64,000 nucleotides of DNA from JBOFGK01 sp051649085. GTDB lineage: Bacteria > Bacillota_I > Bacilli_A > UBA3375. This document shows positions 1-8,689 of this stretch, piece after piece; position 1 is the stretch's first letter; the number at the start of each line of letters is the position of its first letter. A model generated the notes under the pieces. It did not search any database and was not told the origin of the DNA. It was given only the letters and a program-made list of their open reading frames with translations. Location of the stretch: contig JBOFGK010000052.1 in assembly GCA_051649085.1 (NCBI GenBank), positions 1 to 64,000 on the forward strand. Direction: 5' to 3'. The translations under genes were made by a program, and so were the position numbers.

Positions 1-49
1 TTAAGCGAATTTCGTATGGAATTCGAAAACATGAAACATATATGAAAAT

Positions 50-79
50 GATGCACCTAAGAATGAACTCAAGTGCATC
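50..79 (-). terminator. 12-bp hairpin, likely terminator of the leftward RNA
   Basis: Minus-strand stem GATGCACTTGAG, loop TTCATT, closing arm CTTAGGTGCATC, then ATTTT. Nearly the same hairpin with compensating base changes occurs on the plus strand at 40773-40802. Confidence 0.5.
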
Positions 80-172
80 TATAATAATAACGATTTAGTG
101 ATATCAGGAATTTTATCCCCCATCACTTGACATAGAACCGTTTTTTGTAATCAAGGTGTTGATTACATTGTC

Positions 173-203
173 AAATTGGACTAGCTTGCTAGTCCAATTT
201 TTT
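173..203. terminator. Terminator-like hairpin
   Basis: Arms 173-184 and 189-200 (AATTGGACTAG core, loop CTTG) pair perfectly and are followed by a T run on the plus strand. The minus-strand flank is A/T-rich as well. It may end a plus-strand transcript entering from the left or be an internal element of the leftward RNA. Confidence 0.45.
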
Positions 204-455
204 AATTTAAGCCATTAAAAATAAAGAAAGGAACACACTTGTCGTGCGACAAGTGGTCCCTTTTAGTAATAAATTCTATTGTCAAATATGTTGCATGAAT
301 ATGCAACATAAATACTAACAGATGTTAGCAATAGAAAGTAAGCAATAAGGGCCAACTTATTGTCAAACAGATAGAGAAAGGTGTTTCTCTATGGAGCATA
401 TAAGAATGCTCCTTTCTTTAGATTTAATGTTTTAGTTCTTCTAATAACCAATTTA

Positions 456-484
456 ATTATATCAACATTAAACTACAATGTCAA
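456..484 (-). promoter_or_regulatory. Consensus sigma-A promoter, leftward
   Basis: On the minus strand TTGACA (479-484) is followed by exactly 17 bp and TATAAT (456-461). Both hexamers are perfect. It points away from ptsH into the hairpin-rich tract, with a start expected near 449. Confidence 0.75.
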
Positions 485-671
485 TGCTTAGTTGAAAAAA
501 GCTGGTAAAATTAAGCCGGAATTTGAAAAGAAAAAGTGAACAATTGTTTAGATAAACGTAAAAATTTAGATAATGTTTAAAATACACGCAAATGTATTGG
601 AAAATGTGACAGTATTTTCAAAAAATATGCAACAAAAAATACGAAAATATGAAAAAAATAAATAAAAGTGT

Positions 672-677
672 TATAAT
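672..677 (+). promoter_or_regulatory. Probable -10 box of the ptsH operon
   Basis: TATAAT lies 33 bp before the ptsH start in a strongly A-rich leader; no convincing -35 hexamer is seen. The stretch 485-660 otherwise shows nothing recognisable. Confidence 0.4.
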
Positions 678-710
678 ATATACGAAAATACAATACACGG
701 AGGAAAAACA

Positions 711-980
711 ATGAAAAAAGAATTTATAATTACAGATCCAGTAGGACTACACGCAAGACCAGCAACACACTTAGTAAATGAAGCGGGAAAATATGCATCA
801 GATGCAAAAATTATTGTTGGTGAAAAAGAAGCTAATTTAAAATCAATCATGGGTGTTATGTCACTAGCAGTAGCAAGTGGACAAGAATTTGTTATTGAAT
901 TTACTGGTGAAGATGAAGAAGCTGCAATGACTGGAATCGAAAAAGTGATTTCTGAAAATGGAATTGGAGAAAGTAAATAA
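711..980 (+). CDS. ptsH: Phosphocarrier protein HPr
   Basis: Small carrier of the sugar phosphotransferase system that passes phosphate from Enzyme I to the EIIA domains. Seen: 89 residues, the usual HPr length; the motif GLHARPAT places the catalytic histidine at residue 14; LKSIMGVMSL places the regulatory serine (Ser-46 of the family, target of HPr kinase in Bacillota) at residue 45. The ribosome site GGAGG sits 7 bp before the ATG. It opens a seven-gene operon and is followed directly by ptsI. The regulatory serine suggests CcpA-type carbon control, although HPr kinase and CcpA are not in this window. Confidence 0.97.
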   Translation: MKKEFIITDPVGLHARPATHLVNEAGKYASDAKIIVGEKEANLKSIMGVMSLAVASGQEFVIEFTGEDEEAAMTGIEKVISENGIGESK

Positions 981-2699
981 ATGAAAACTACTAACGTTTA
1001 TGGAATTGCAGCATCGAATGGAGTTGTAATTGCAAAAGCGTATAAATTAGAAGCTATGAATCTTGACTTTGATGCAAAGACGAATGTTGATGTTGAAGCA
1101 GAAAAGTCAAGTTTTATTAATGCAATTGAGGCCTCAATTGTTCAGCTTGATGCGCTTAAAGTTTCAGCAGTTGGAAAATTGTCAACAGAAGAATTAGAGG
1201 TTTTTGAAGCTCATAAAATGATCTTACAAGACCCAGAAATTACAACACAAGTAAATAATGCAATTGAAAATGATAATGTTGATGCAGCAACTGCATCTAA
1301 AAATGTAACAGATACATTTATCACAATGTTTGAGTCACTAGATGATGAGTATTTTAAGGCACGTAGTGCAGATATAAAAGATGTTAGAAAAAGATTAATT
1401 GCTAATATTCTTGGAATTAAAATTCCTGATTTAACAGCAATTAGAGAAGAAGTAATTATTGTTGCTGAGGATTTAACTCCTTCAGAAACATCGCAATTAA
1501 ACAAAGAGTTCACATTAGGTTTTGCAACTGATATTGGTGGAAGAACGTCGCATTCGGCAATTATGGCAAGATCACTTGAAATTCCAGCGATTGTTGGGAC
1601 AAAAAATATTGTTGAACTTTGTAATGATGGTGATTTATTAATAATGGATGCAATTGATGGTGAAATTATTATTAACCCAACAGATGAACAAATTAAAACA
1701 TATGAAGCAAAAAAAGCAGCATATGAAGAAGAAAAAGCATTATGGCTAAAAATGAAAGACGAACCATCTGTTTCAAAAGATGGACACCACATTGAAATTG
1801 TTGCAAACATTGGAACACCTGATGATTTAGAAGGTGTAATAAATAATGGTGCAGAAGGTGTTGGATTATATCGTACAGAATTTTTATACATGGATGGAAC
1901 AGAATTACCAAATGAAGATGTACAATTCGAAGCATACAAGAAAGTACTTGAAACAATGGGTGAAAAACCAGTTGTAATTCGTACACTTGATATCGGTGGA
2001 GATAAAGAATTATCATATTTGAAATTTCCACATGAAATGAATCCGTTCTTAGGATATAGAGCAATTCGTCTATGTTTAGACCGTGATGATATTTTCAGAA
2101 CACAATTACGTGCACTACTTCGTGCAAGTGTATATGGTAATTTAAAAGTAATGTTTCCAATGATTGCGACTTTAACAGAATTTAGAGATGCAAAAGCAAT
2201 TTTAATGGAAGAAAAAGAAAAATTAGTAGCTTCAGGAACAAAAGTATCAGATACGATTGAAGTAGGGATGATGGTTGAAATACCAGCGACTGCAATGATG
2301 GCTGATTTATTTGCTAAAGAAGTTGACTTTATGAGTATTGGTACGAACGATTTAATTCAATATACAATGGCGTGTGACCGTATGAGTGAAAAAGTAGCAT
2401 ATTTATACCAACCATATAATCCAGCAATTTTAAGAATGGTTAAAAATGTTGTTGATGCTGCAAATGCTAATAACATTTGGGCAGGTATGTGTGGTGAAAT
2501 GGCTTCAGATCCATTAGCAATTCCAATCTTACTTGGTTTAGGATTACACGAATTTTCAATGTCAGCGTCTGCTGTACTTCAAGCAAGAACTCAAGTTTCA
2601 AAATTAAGTCGTGAAGAAATTAGTACTCACATCGATACAATTTTAAACTTGACAACAGCAGAAGAAGTTGAAGCTTATGTTGTAAAAAATTTTATGTAA
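981..2699 (+). CDS. ptsI: PTS Enzyme I (phosphoenolpyruvate-protein phosphotransferase)
   Basis: Cytoplasmic enzyme that takes phosphate from phosphoenolpyruvate and hands it to HPr. Seen: 572 residues, normal length; active-site histidine 191 in GGRTSHSAIMARS; C-terminal PEP-binding TIM-barrel with GVGLYRTEFLYM and WAGMCGEMASDP. The ATG follows the ptsH stop with no gap; GGAGAAAG at the end of ptsH serves as ribosome site, so the two are probably translationally coupled. A 20-bp hairpin (2696-2715) overlaps the stop codon and may moderate read-through into clpP. Confidence 0.97.
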   Translation: MKTTNVYGIAASNGVVIAKAYKLEAMNLDFDAKTNVDVEAEKSSFINAIEASIVQLDALKVSAVGKLSTEELEVFEAHKMILQDPEITTQVNNAIENDNVDAATASKNVTDTFITMFESLDDEYFKARSADIKDVRKRLIANILGIKIPDLTAIREEVIIVAEDLTPSETSQLNKEFTLGFATDIGGRTSHSAIMARSLEIPAIVGTKNIVELCNDGDLLIMDAIDGEIIINPTDEQIKTYEAKKAAYEEEKALWLKMKDEPSVSKDGHHIEIVANIGTPDDLEGVINNGAEGVGLYRTEFLYMDGTELPNEDVQFEAYKKVLETMGEKPVVIRTLDIGGDKELSYLKFPHEMNPFLGYRAIRLCLDRDDIFRTQLRALLRASVYGNLKVMFPMIATLTEFRDAKAILMEEKEKLVASGTKVSDTIEVGMMVEIPATAMMADLFAKEVDFMSIGTNDLIQYTMACDRMSEKVAYLYQPYNPAILRMVKNVVDAANANNIWAGMCGEMASDPLAIPILLGLGLHEFSMSASAVLQARTQVSKLSREEISTHIDTILNLTTAEEVEAYVVKNFM

Positions 2700-2715
2700 G
2701 TGATTTATCACTTAC
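2696..2715 (+). other. Intercistronic hairpin ptsI/clpP
   Basis: GTAAGTGA and TCACTTAC flank a TTTA loop across the ptsI stop. No solid T run follows, so it looks like a processing or stabilising stem rather than a full terminator. Confidence 0.4.
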
Positions 2716-2738
2716 ATTTCAATATTTAAAGGAGTGAC

Positions 2739-3320
2739 ATGCAAAATTTTACAATCCCTTACGTAATTGAACAGACAAAAAATGGTGAACGTTCATATGA
2801 TATTTATTCACGCCTTTTAAAAGATCGAATAATCTTTGTAACGGGTGAAGTAAATGATGATATGGCCAACATTATTGTAGGACAATTACTCTTTTTAGCA
2901 ACAGAAGACCCAGATAGTGACATCACAATGTATATAAATTCACCGGGTGGAAGTATTACCGCGGGAATGGCAATTTATGATACGATGCAATACATTAAAT
3001 GTGACATTTCAACAGTTGCAATTGGAATGGCTGCAAGTATGGCTGCTATTTTATTTGTTGCTGGAACAAAAGGTAAGCGTTATATGTTACCAAACGCTGA
3101 ATTTATGATTCATCAACCATTAGGTGGAACACAAGGTCAAGCTTCAGATATGATTATCTCGGTAAATCGTATTACGCAAATGCGTACAAAATTAAATCAA
3201 ATTCTTGCTGATCGTTCAAAAAGAACAGTCAAGCAAATTGAAAAAGATACTGATCGTGACAACTTCATGAGTGCTGAGACTGCATTAGAATATGGATTTG
3301 CCGATAAAATACTTAAATAG
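2739..3320 (+). CDS. clpP: ATP-dependent Clp protease proteolytic subunit
   Basis: Self-compartmentalised serine protease that degrades proteins fed by Clp ATPases. Seen: 193 residues, family length; nucleophile Ser-100 in GMAASMAA, His-125 in FMIHQPLGG, and the acidic residue of the triad in the DTDRDNFMSA segment. The ribosome site AAAGGAG precedes the ATG by 6 bp. Its place between ptsI and tpiA is unusual, since clpP normally stands alone or near clpX. The short spacing (38 bp upstream, 13 bp downstream) indicates co-transcription with the glycolytic genes. No CtsR-type operator was noticed. Confidence 0.96.
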   Translation: MQNFTIPYVIEQTKNGERSYDIYSRLLKDRIIFVTGEVNDDMANIIVGQLLFLATEDPDSDITMYINSPGGSITAGMAIYDTMQYIKCDISTVAIGMAASMAAILFVAGTKGKRYMLPNAEFMIHQPLGGTQGQASDMIISVNRITQMRTKLNQILADRSKRTVKQIEKDTDRDNFMSAETALEYGFADKILK

Positions 3321-3333
3321 ACTAGGAGAAAAC

Positions 3334-4080
3334 ATGAGAAGAGTAGTAATCGCTGGAAACTGGAAAATGAACAAATCATTATCAGAAGCAGTTGAATTCG
3401 TAACAGAATTAAAAAAAGAAAATTTAGCAGCATATACAAGTGAAATAATGATTTTTGCTCCGTACGTATATTTAACTGAACTTACTAAATTAGCAGAAGG
3501 AACAAAAATTGTAATTGGAGCTCAAAACATCCATGATGAAGAAAATGGTGCTTATACTGGAGAAGTATCAGCTGATATGTTAAGAAGCATTGGAGTTAAT
3601 CATACATTAATTGGACACTCTGAGCGTCGTACACTTAATGGTGAAACAGATAAAATTATTAACAAAAAATTAAAACTTGCTTTAGCTAAAGGAATTACAC
3701 CAATTTTATGTGTTGGTGAAGTTTTAGTAGAACGTGAAGAAGGAATTACAGAGAAAGTATTAACAGAACAAGTTACAAATGCTTTAGTAGAACTTTCAAG
3801 TGAAGATGTTAGAAAAATTATTATCGCTTATGAACCAGTATGGGCAATTGGTACTGGATTAACAGCTTCAAGTTCAGACGCAAATGATGCATGTAAACAT
3901 GTTCGTTCTGTTGTTGAAAAGTTATACGATAAAGACGTAGCAAGTGAACTTGTTATTCAATATGGTGGAAGTGTAAAACCTGATAATGTAAAAGAATTAA
4001 TCGATCAATCAGATATCGATGGAGCATTAGTTGGTGGAGCTTCAATTGAAGTTGAAAGTTATCGTCAGTTATTAAGCTAG
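3334..4080 (+). CDS. tpiA: Triosephosphate isomerase
   Basis: Interconverts dihydroxyacetone phosphate and glyceraldehyde 3-phosphate. The open frame extends 14 codons upstream, but the start chosen (MRRVVIAGNWKMN) has the ribosome site AGGAG 6 bp before it and matches the family N-terminus, giving 248 residues. Catalytic motifs are present: NWKMN, the histidine in GHSERR, and the glutamate in AYEPVWAIGTG; the phosphate loop GGSVKPDN is also seen. The leader sequence CTAGGAGAAAACATGA is almost the same before gpmI, suggesting similar translation rates. Confidence 0.96.
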   Translation: MRRVVIAGNWKMNKSLSEAVEFVTELKKENLAAYTSEIMIFAPYVYLTELTKLAEGTKIVIGAQNIHDEENGAYTGEVSADMLRSIGVNHTLIGHSERRTLNGETDKIINKKLKLALAKGITPILCVGEVLVEREEGITEKVLTEQVTNALVELSSEDVRKIIIAYEPVWAIGTGLTASSSDANDACKHVRSVVEKLYDKDVASELVIQYGGSVKPDNVKELIDQSDIDGALVGGASIEVESYRQLLS

Positions 4081-4088
4081 GAGAAAAC

Positions 4089-5624
4089 ATGAAAAAGACA
4101 GTATTATTAGCAATTCTAGATGGATTTGGACATCGTGAAGAAACTTTTGGAAATGCAGTTGCACAAGCACACAAACCGAATTTTGATCGTTTGTGGAATG
4201 AATATCCAAATGGATTTTTACATGCTGATGGTGGTTATGTTGGACTTCCTGATGGGCAAATGGGAAATTCAGAAGTTGGACATTTAAACATCGGAGCTGG
4301 TCGTAAAGTATATCAATCACTTGCTTTAATTAATAAAGAAATTAAAGATGGTGAAATTCTGAAAAATGAACAACTTGTTAAAGCGATGAGCGTTGGAAAA
4401 GAAAAAGGTCTGCACTTAATGGGATTACTTTCTGATGGTGGAGTACATTCACACATTGATCATCTTTTTGGTTTAATTGATATGGCACAAGTAAATGGTG
4501 TAAAAGACTTATATGTTCACGCCTTTTTAGATGGACGTGACGTTGATCCACAAAGTGGTATAAACTTTGTTGAAAAGTTACAAGCTAAACTTGATGAAGT
4601 TGGAATTGGTCAAATTGCAACAGTAAGTGGTCGTTACTATGCAATGGACCGTGATAAACGTTGGGAACGTGTTGAGCTTGCGTATGATGCTGTTGTTGCA
4701 GGAACGTGTGAGCTTTCATATACAAACGCAGTTGACTATGTAAAAGCAAGTTATGAACAAGATGTATATGATGAATTTGTTTTACCGGCAGTTAATGAAT
4801 CTTATACAAAAATTAACGATGAAGCAGCAGTTGTTTTCTATAACTTCCGTCCTGATCGTGCAAGTCAATTAGCAGGTGTACTTACAAATCCTGAATACAA
4901 TCCGATGGCTGAAGAAAACCCAGTTTTCACACCAAAATATCGTCCAATGAATTTAACTTTTATTCAGATGATGAAATTCTCTGATGAAGTTAAAGGTGAG
5001 ATTGCATATTCATTAATCAAATTAGATAATACACTTGGAGAATATGTAAGTTCACTTGGATTAAGTCAATTACGTATTGCGGAAACTGAAAAGTATCCAC
5101 ATGTTACATTCTTCTTTGATGGTGGAATTGAAAAAGACTTACCCAATGCAAGTAGAATCTTAATCAATTCACCAAAAGTTGCGACATATGACTTAAAACC
5201 AGAAATGTCAGCATACGAAGTAACAGATGCTTTATTAGCTGAATTAGATAAAGATTATTTAGATTTAGTAATTTTAAATTTTGCAAATCCAGATATGGTA
5301 GGACACAGTGGAATGCTTGAACCAACAAAAAAAGCAATTGAAGCTGTAGATGTTTGTTTAGGGAAAATTATTGAAAAAATCGAAGCATGTGGTGGAGCGG
5401 CAATTGTTACAGCTGATCATGGTAATGCAGATGTTGTAACAAATCCTGATGGTAGTCCAAATACAGCACATACAACAAACTTAGTACCATTTATCGTAGT
5501 GAAAAAAGATGTTGAATTAGATTTAACAGAAGCAGCACTTTGTGAAATCGCCCCAACATTATTAGACTTACTTGGTCAAGAACAACCAGCAGAAATGACT
5601 GGAAGAAGTGTAATAAAAAAGTAA
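4089..5624 (+). CDS. gpmI: 2,3-bisphosphoglycerate-independent phosphoglycerate mutase
   Basis: Manganese-dependent enzyme converting 3-phosphoglycerate to 2-phosphoglycerate. Seen: 511 residues, typical; phosphoserine nucleophile Ser-61 in MGNSEVGHLNIGAGR; metal-binding motifs DGFGHREE at the N-terminus and VTADHGNAD near the C-terminus; the central substrate domain contains GVHSHIDHL and FLDGRDVDP. It starts 8 bp after the tpiA stop and is followed after 13 bp by pgk. The order tpiA-gpmI-pgk differs from the common gap-pgk-tpi-gpm-eno order; gap and eno are not here. Confidence 0.96.
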   Translation: MKKTVLLAILDGFGHREETFGNAVAQAHKPNFDRLWNEYPNGFLHADGGYVGLPDGQMGNSEVGHLNIGAGRKVYQSLALINKEIKDGEILKNEQLVKAMSVGKEKGLHLMGLLSDGGVHSHIDHLFGLIDMAQVNGVKDLYVHAFLDGRDVDPQSGINFVEKLQAKLDEVGIGQIATVSGRYYAMDRDKRWERVELAYDAVVAGTCELSYTNAVDYVKASYEQDVYDEFVLPAVNESYTKINDEAAVVFYNFRPDRASQLAGVLTNPEYNPMAEENPVFTPKYRPMNLTFIQMMKFSDEVKGEIAYSLIKLDNTLGEYVSSLGLSQLRIAETEKYPHVTFFFDGGIEKDLPNASRILINSPKVATYDLKPEMSAYEVTDALLAELDKDYLDLVILNFANPDMVGHSGMLEPTKKAIEAVDVCLGKIIEKIEACGGAAIVTADHGNADVVTNPDGSPNTAHTTNLVPFIVVKKDVELDLTEAALCEIAPTLLDLLGQEQPAEMTGRSVIKK

Positions 5625-5637
5625 ATAGGAGCTAAAA

Positions 5638-6840
5638 ATGGCAATGAATACAAAAACAATTGATGATGTTCAAGTAAATGGACAAAAAGTACTAGTACGT
5701 GTAGATTTCAATGTACCATTAAAAGATGGAGTTATTACTGATGATAATCGTATTACAGCAGCAGCTCCAACAATTAAAAAACTGGTAAATGATGGAGCAA
5801 AAGTAATTTTATTCTCTCACTTAGGTAAAGTCAAAGCAGAAGAAGATAAAGCAAAATTATCAATCGAACCAGCTGCAAAAAGATTAGCAGAAGTATTAGG
5901 ACAAGAAGTTAAGTTTGTTGCTGCAACTAGAGGAACAGAACTTGAAACAGCAATTAATGAACTTGAAAATGGTCAAGTATTGATGTTTGAAAACACAAGA
6001 TTTGAAGATGTTGATGGTAAAAAAGAATCTAAAAATGATGAAGAATTAGGAAAATATTGGGCAAGCTTAGGAGACGGTATTTTTGTTAATGATGCATTTG
6101 GTACGGCACACCGTGCACATGCTTCAAACAAAGGAATTGCATCAAATTCTAAAGTTGCAGTTGCTGGATATTTATTAGCAAAAGAAATTGAATTTATTGG
6201 TGGGGTTGTTGATGCACCTAAACGTCCACTTGTTGCAATTTTAGGTGGAGCAAAAGTAAGTGACAAAATTGGTGTTATCGAAAGTTTACTAGAGAAAGCA
6301 GATTACGTTCTTGTTGGTGGAGGAATGATGTTTACATTCTTAAAAGCTCAAGGATACCAAATTGGTAAATCTCTATGTGAAGAAGATAAATTAGATTTAG
6401 CAAAAGACTTATTAGCAAAAGCAAATGGAAAATTAATTTTACCAGTTGATGCAAAAGTTACAACTGATTTTAGTAATGAAACACCATTTGAAATTGTTGA
6501 TGCAACGGAAGTACCTGAAAATATGATGGGTCTTGATGTTGGACCAAAAACTGTAGAATTATTTGCAAGTTATATTGAAAAAGCACAAACGGTTGTTTGG
6601 AATGGACCAATGGGTGTATTTGAAATGTCAAACTATGCTGAAGGAACAATCGGAGTTTGTAAAACAATCGCAGCTCATAAAGATGCAATCACAATTATTG
6701 GTGGTGGAGATAGTGCGGCAGCAGCAATTCAATTCGGATATGCTGACGACTTTACACACGTATCAACAGGTGGTGGAGCATCACTTGAGTATTTAGAAGG
6801 AAAAGAATTGCCAGGTGTGGCGTGTTTAACTAAAAACTAG
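5638..6840 (+). CDS. pgk: Phosphoglycerate kinase
   Basis: Makes ATP and 3-phosphoglycerate from 1,3-bisphosphoglycerate. Seen: 400 residues, family length; N-terminal signature VRVDFNVPLKDG; substrate loop FSHLGK; hinge and nucleotide-binding parts including ILGGAKVSDKIGVIE, WNGPMGVFE and the C-terminal GGGDSAAA and STGGGASLE. The ribosome site AGGAG lies 7 bp before the chosen ATG; a second in-frame ATG two codons on is less well spaced. It is the sixth gene of the operon. Confidence 0.97.
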   Translation: MAMNTKTIDDVQVNGQKVLVRVDFNVPLKDGVITDDNRITAAAPTIKKLVNDGAKVILFSHLGKVKAEEDKAKLSIEPAAKRLAEVLGQEVKFVAATRGTELETAINELENGQVLMFENTRFEDVDGKKESKNDEELGKYWASLGDGIFVNDAFGTAHRAHASNKGIASNSKVAVAGYLLAKEIEFIGGVVDAPKRPLVAILGGAKVSDKIGVIESLLEKADYVLVGGGMMFTFLKAQGYQIGKSLCEEDKLDLAKDLLAKANGKLILPVDAKVTTDFSNETPFEIVDATEVPENMMGLDVGPKTVELFASYIEKAQTVVWNGPMGVFEMSNYAEGTIGVCKTIAAHKDAITIIGGGDSAAAAIQFGYADDFTHVSTGGGASLEYLEGKELPGVACLTKN

Positions 6841-6848
6841 GAGGAATA

Positions 6849-7388
6849 ATGAGTTTATTCGATATTTTTAAAAAGAAACCAGAAGTAGCAAAAGAAGAAG
6901 TAAAAACTGAGAAAGCTTGTTGTACTGGAAAAAGTTTTGTTGCACCATTAACAGGAAAGTTTATTTCAATTTCAGATGTACCTGATCAAGTATTCTCACA
7001 AAAAATGATGGGTGATGGATTTGCAATTGATCCAACAGCTGGAACATTAGTTGCACCATTTGATGGAGTTGTTGCATCAATTTTCCCAACAAATCATGCT
7101 GTAGGATTACGTCGTGAAGATGGAGTTGAAGTGCTATTACATATTGGTGTAGATACTGTTAATTTGAATGGAGAAGGATTTACAGGACTTGTAGCAACTG
7201 GAGATACAGTTACAGCTGGTCAAAAGCTTGTAGAATTTGACTTAGAAGGAATTCGTCCAAAAGTGCCATCAGTATATACAATTGCTGTATTTACAGATCT
7301 TGCTGGAAAAGTATTAAATACTGATGAATTTATTGGAACAGATGTAACAGCTGGTGATTCTTTAGCTGTTGTAAAATGTAGTAACTAA
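6849..7388 (+). CDS. crr: PTS glucose-type EIIA component
   Basis: Soluble EIIA of the glucose family; accepts phosphate from HPr and donates it to an EIIB. Seen: 179 residues; the two active-site histidines are in FPTNHAVGL (His-83) and LLHIGVDTV (His-98). The first 30 residues are a lysine- and glutamate-rich extension with CC, possibly flexible. The ribosome site GGAGGA is close to the ATG. A free-standing EIIA-Glc at the end of the ptsHI-glycolysis operon probably serves EIIBC permeases encoded elsewhere. A strong bidirectional terminator follows. Confidence 0.93.
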   Translation: MSLFDIFKKKPEVAKEEVKTEKACCTGKSFVAPLTGKFISISDVPDQVFSQKMMGDGFAIDPTAGTLVAPFDGVVASIFPTNHAVGLRREDGVEVLLHIGVDTVNLNGEGFTGLVATGDTVTAGQKLVEFDLEGIRPKVPSVYTIAVFTDLAGKVLNTDEFIGTDVTAGDSLAVVKCSN

Positions 7389-7426
7389 TTCAGAAGATAT
7401 AAATAAATCAAATAATCGGAAATAAA

Positions 7427-7452
7427 AAACCAAAGACAATTGTCTTTGGTTT
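7427..7452. terminator. Bidirectional terminator, crr/sdaA
   Basis: Perfect 13-bp inverted repeat AAACCAAAGACAA/TTGTCTTTGGTTT between the convergent genes, with A runs on the left and T-rich sequence on the right, so it can end both transcripts. Confidence 0.85.
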
Positions 7453-7474
7453 ATCTTTGTGTATAAAAATAATT

Positions 7475-8689
7475 TTAATTTTCAAGTTCTGTATTTTCTC
7501 GATATGCTTTTGCTAGTCCTCCAATGGCAGTCTCACGATACTCTGCTTGCATATCAGTACCAGTTTCTAACATTACTTTGACGATTGTATCAAAACATAC
7601 AATTTGTGAATCGCTTATAGCACCTGCAAGTAACGCTGCGGAATAAGCTTTTACTGCACCAACTGCATTTCTTTGAATACAAGGAATTTGGACATACCCA
7701 AGGACTGGATCACATGTAAGACCAAGTGAATGTTCAAGCCCAATTTCAGCGGCAGCTTCAATACTTCGAAAATCTGCATTTGGTAAAGTAAGATATAGTG
7801 ATGCTGCTGCAGCCATCGAAGTGGCACTTCCAACTTCTGCTTGACAACCTGCTTCAGCTCCTGAAATTGAAGCGTTATGACGAATTAATGTTCCAATTAG
7901 TCCAGCAATTTTAAGTGCATTAACAATTTCTGGACTTGTAAAGTGAAGATCAAAATAATAGTAATTTAAAACAGCCGGTAAAACCCCGCATGCTCCACAA
8001 GTAGGAGCGGTAACAATTGTTTTTCCACTTGCATTTTCTTCACTAACTGCATACGCATATGAACTGAGCACCAATTCACGATCACGAATTTTTGAACGAA
8101 TAATTTTATTGGCAACTCTGTCAACTTCTAATTTACCAGGTAATTTACCTTTGGCAAATAATCCGGCCTTTACTGAATCTTTCATTGCATTCCAAACATT
8201 GTATAAATGATTTTCAATATGTGGTTCAAACTTATTGACGTAATCAACTAATGTTAAATTATTTTGTTGACAATATTTAACGATTTCACTAAATTTAGAG
8301 TGAGGATAGCAATCATTAACAGGGTCAAGTTCTTCGAAGTTAACAATTTGGTATTTTCCTCCTCCAATACTTAAAACATCATATGAAATTTGTTGCTTGT
8401 CTTCAAGGAAAAAGGTGTATTTTAATTGATTTGGATGTAAAAGGTCTTTTTTTGAATAAACAAATTTAACTTCCCCTTCGAGTTTATATTCTGTAAAAAC
8501 CGCCTCAATTATATTATCAGTTAAGTGTCCTTTACCAGTTAAAGCAAGTGACCCATATAATTCTGCTTCAATTCTAACAATTTTTTCTGTTTGTAATTCG
8601 ATTAAAAATTCAAGTGCATTTTTTGGAGCCATCGTATGTGAAGAAGATGGTCCAGTTCCTATTCTGAATATTGTGCTAATGCTTTCCAT
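7475..8689 (-). CDS. sdaA: L-serine ammonia-lyase (L-serine dehydratase, iron-sulfur type, single chain)
   Basis: Deaminates L-serine to pyruvate and ammonia with a 4Fe-4S cluster. Seen: 404 residues joining the beta part (N-terminal IGTGPSSSHTMAPKNA) and the alpha part, where cluster cysteines appear in APTCGACGVLP, GLTCDPVLG and IPCIQRNAVGAV. Bacillus-type enzymes split these parts into two chains; here they are one polypeptide, somewhat shorter than the E. coli form. AGGAGG stands 6 bp before the ATG. It works in the same direction of metabolism as the ald and threonine dehydratase-like genes at 44.6-46.7 kb. Confidence 0.93.
   Translation of the reverse strand: MESISTIFRIGTGPSSSHTMAPKNALEFLIELQTEKIVRIEAELYGSLALTGKGHLTDNIIEAVFTEYKLEGEVKFVYSKKDLLHPNQLKYTFFLEDKQQISYDVLSIGGGKYQIVNFEELDPVNDCYPHSKFSEIVKYCQQNNLTLVDYVNKFEPHIENHLYNVWNAMKDSVKAGLFAKGKLPGKLEVDRVANKIIRSKIRDRELVLSSYAYAVSEENASGKTIVTAPTCGACGVLPAVLNYYYFDLHFTSPEIVNALKIAGLIGTLIRHNASISGAEAGCQAEVGSATSMAAAASLYLTLPNADFRSIEAAAEIGLEHSLGLTCDPVLGYVQIPCIQRNAVGAVKAYSAALLAGAISDSQIVCFDTIVKVMLETGTDMQAEYRETAIGGLAKAYRENTELEN

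Larger units (their letters stand above)
44..449 (-). ncRNA. Candidate structured non-coding RNA (about 400 nt)
   Basis: Seen: a consensus promoter (456-484) fires leftward into a tract with no plausible ORF but many GC-richer hairpins. Stems (plus coordinates): 393-399/406-412; 371-379/384-392; 342-349/356-363; a three-way junction closed by 274-281/329-336 and holding 287-296/301-310 and 315-320/323-328; 236-244/247-255; 173-184/189-200; 147-154/159-166; 97-102/122-127; 50-61/68-79. The linker TTTGACAA (minus sense) occurs three times (168-175, 279-286, 360-367). The hairpin at 229-260 or 173-200 could end transcription early; the one at 50-79 has a T-rich tail. I do not recognise RNase P RNA, tmRNA, 6S or SRP motifs. 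Function unknown; it could also be several short RNAs or a leader. Confidence 0.45.

Noticed and set aside
421..450. GTTTTAG...AATAAC resembling a type II CRISPR repeat/tracrRNA anti-repeat beside hairpins
   Set aside because: Only one imperfect copy, no array and no cas gene in the window; the minus-strand RNA lacks a recognisable nexus directly after the putative anti-repeat.
1211..1939. Long minus-strand frame opposite ptsI
   Set aside because: Antisense shadow of a strongly conserved gene, with no start signal.
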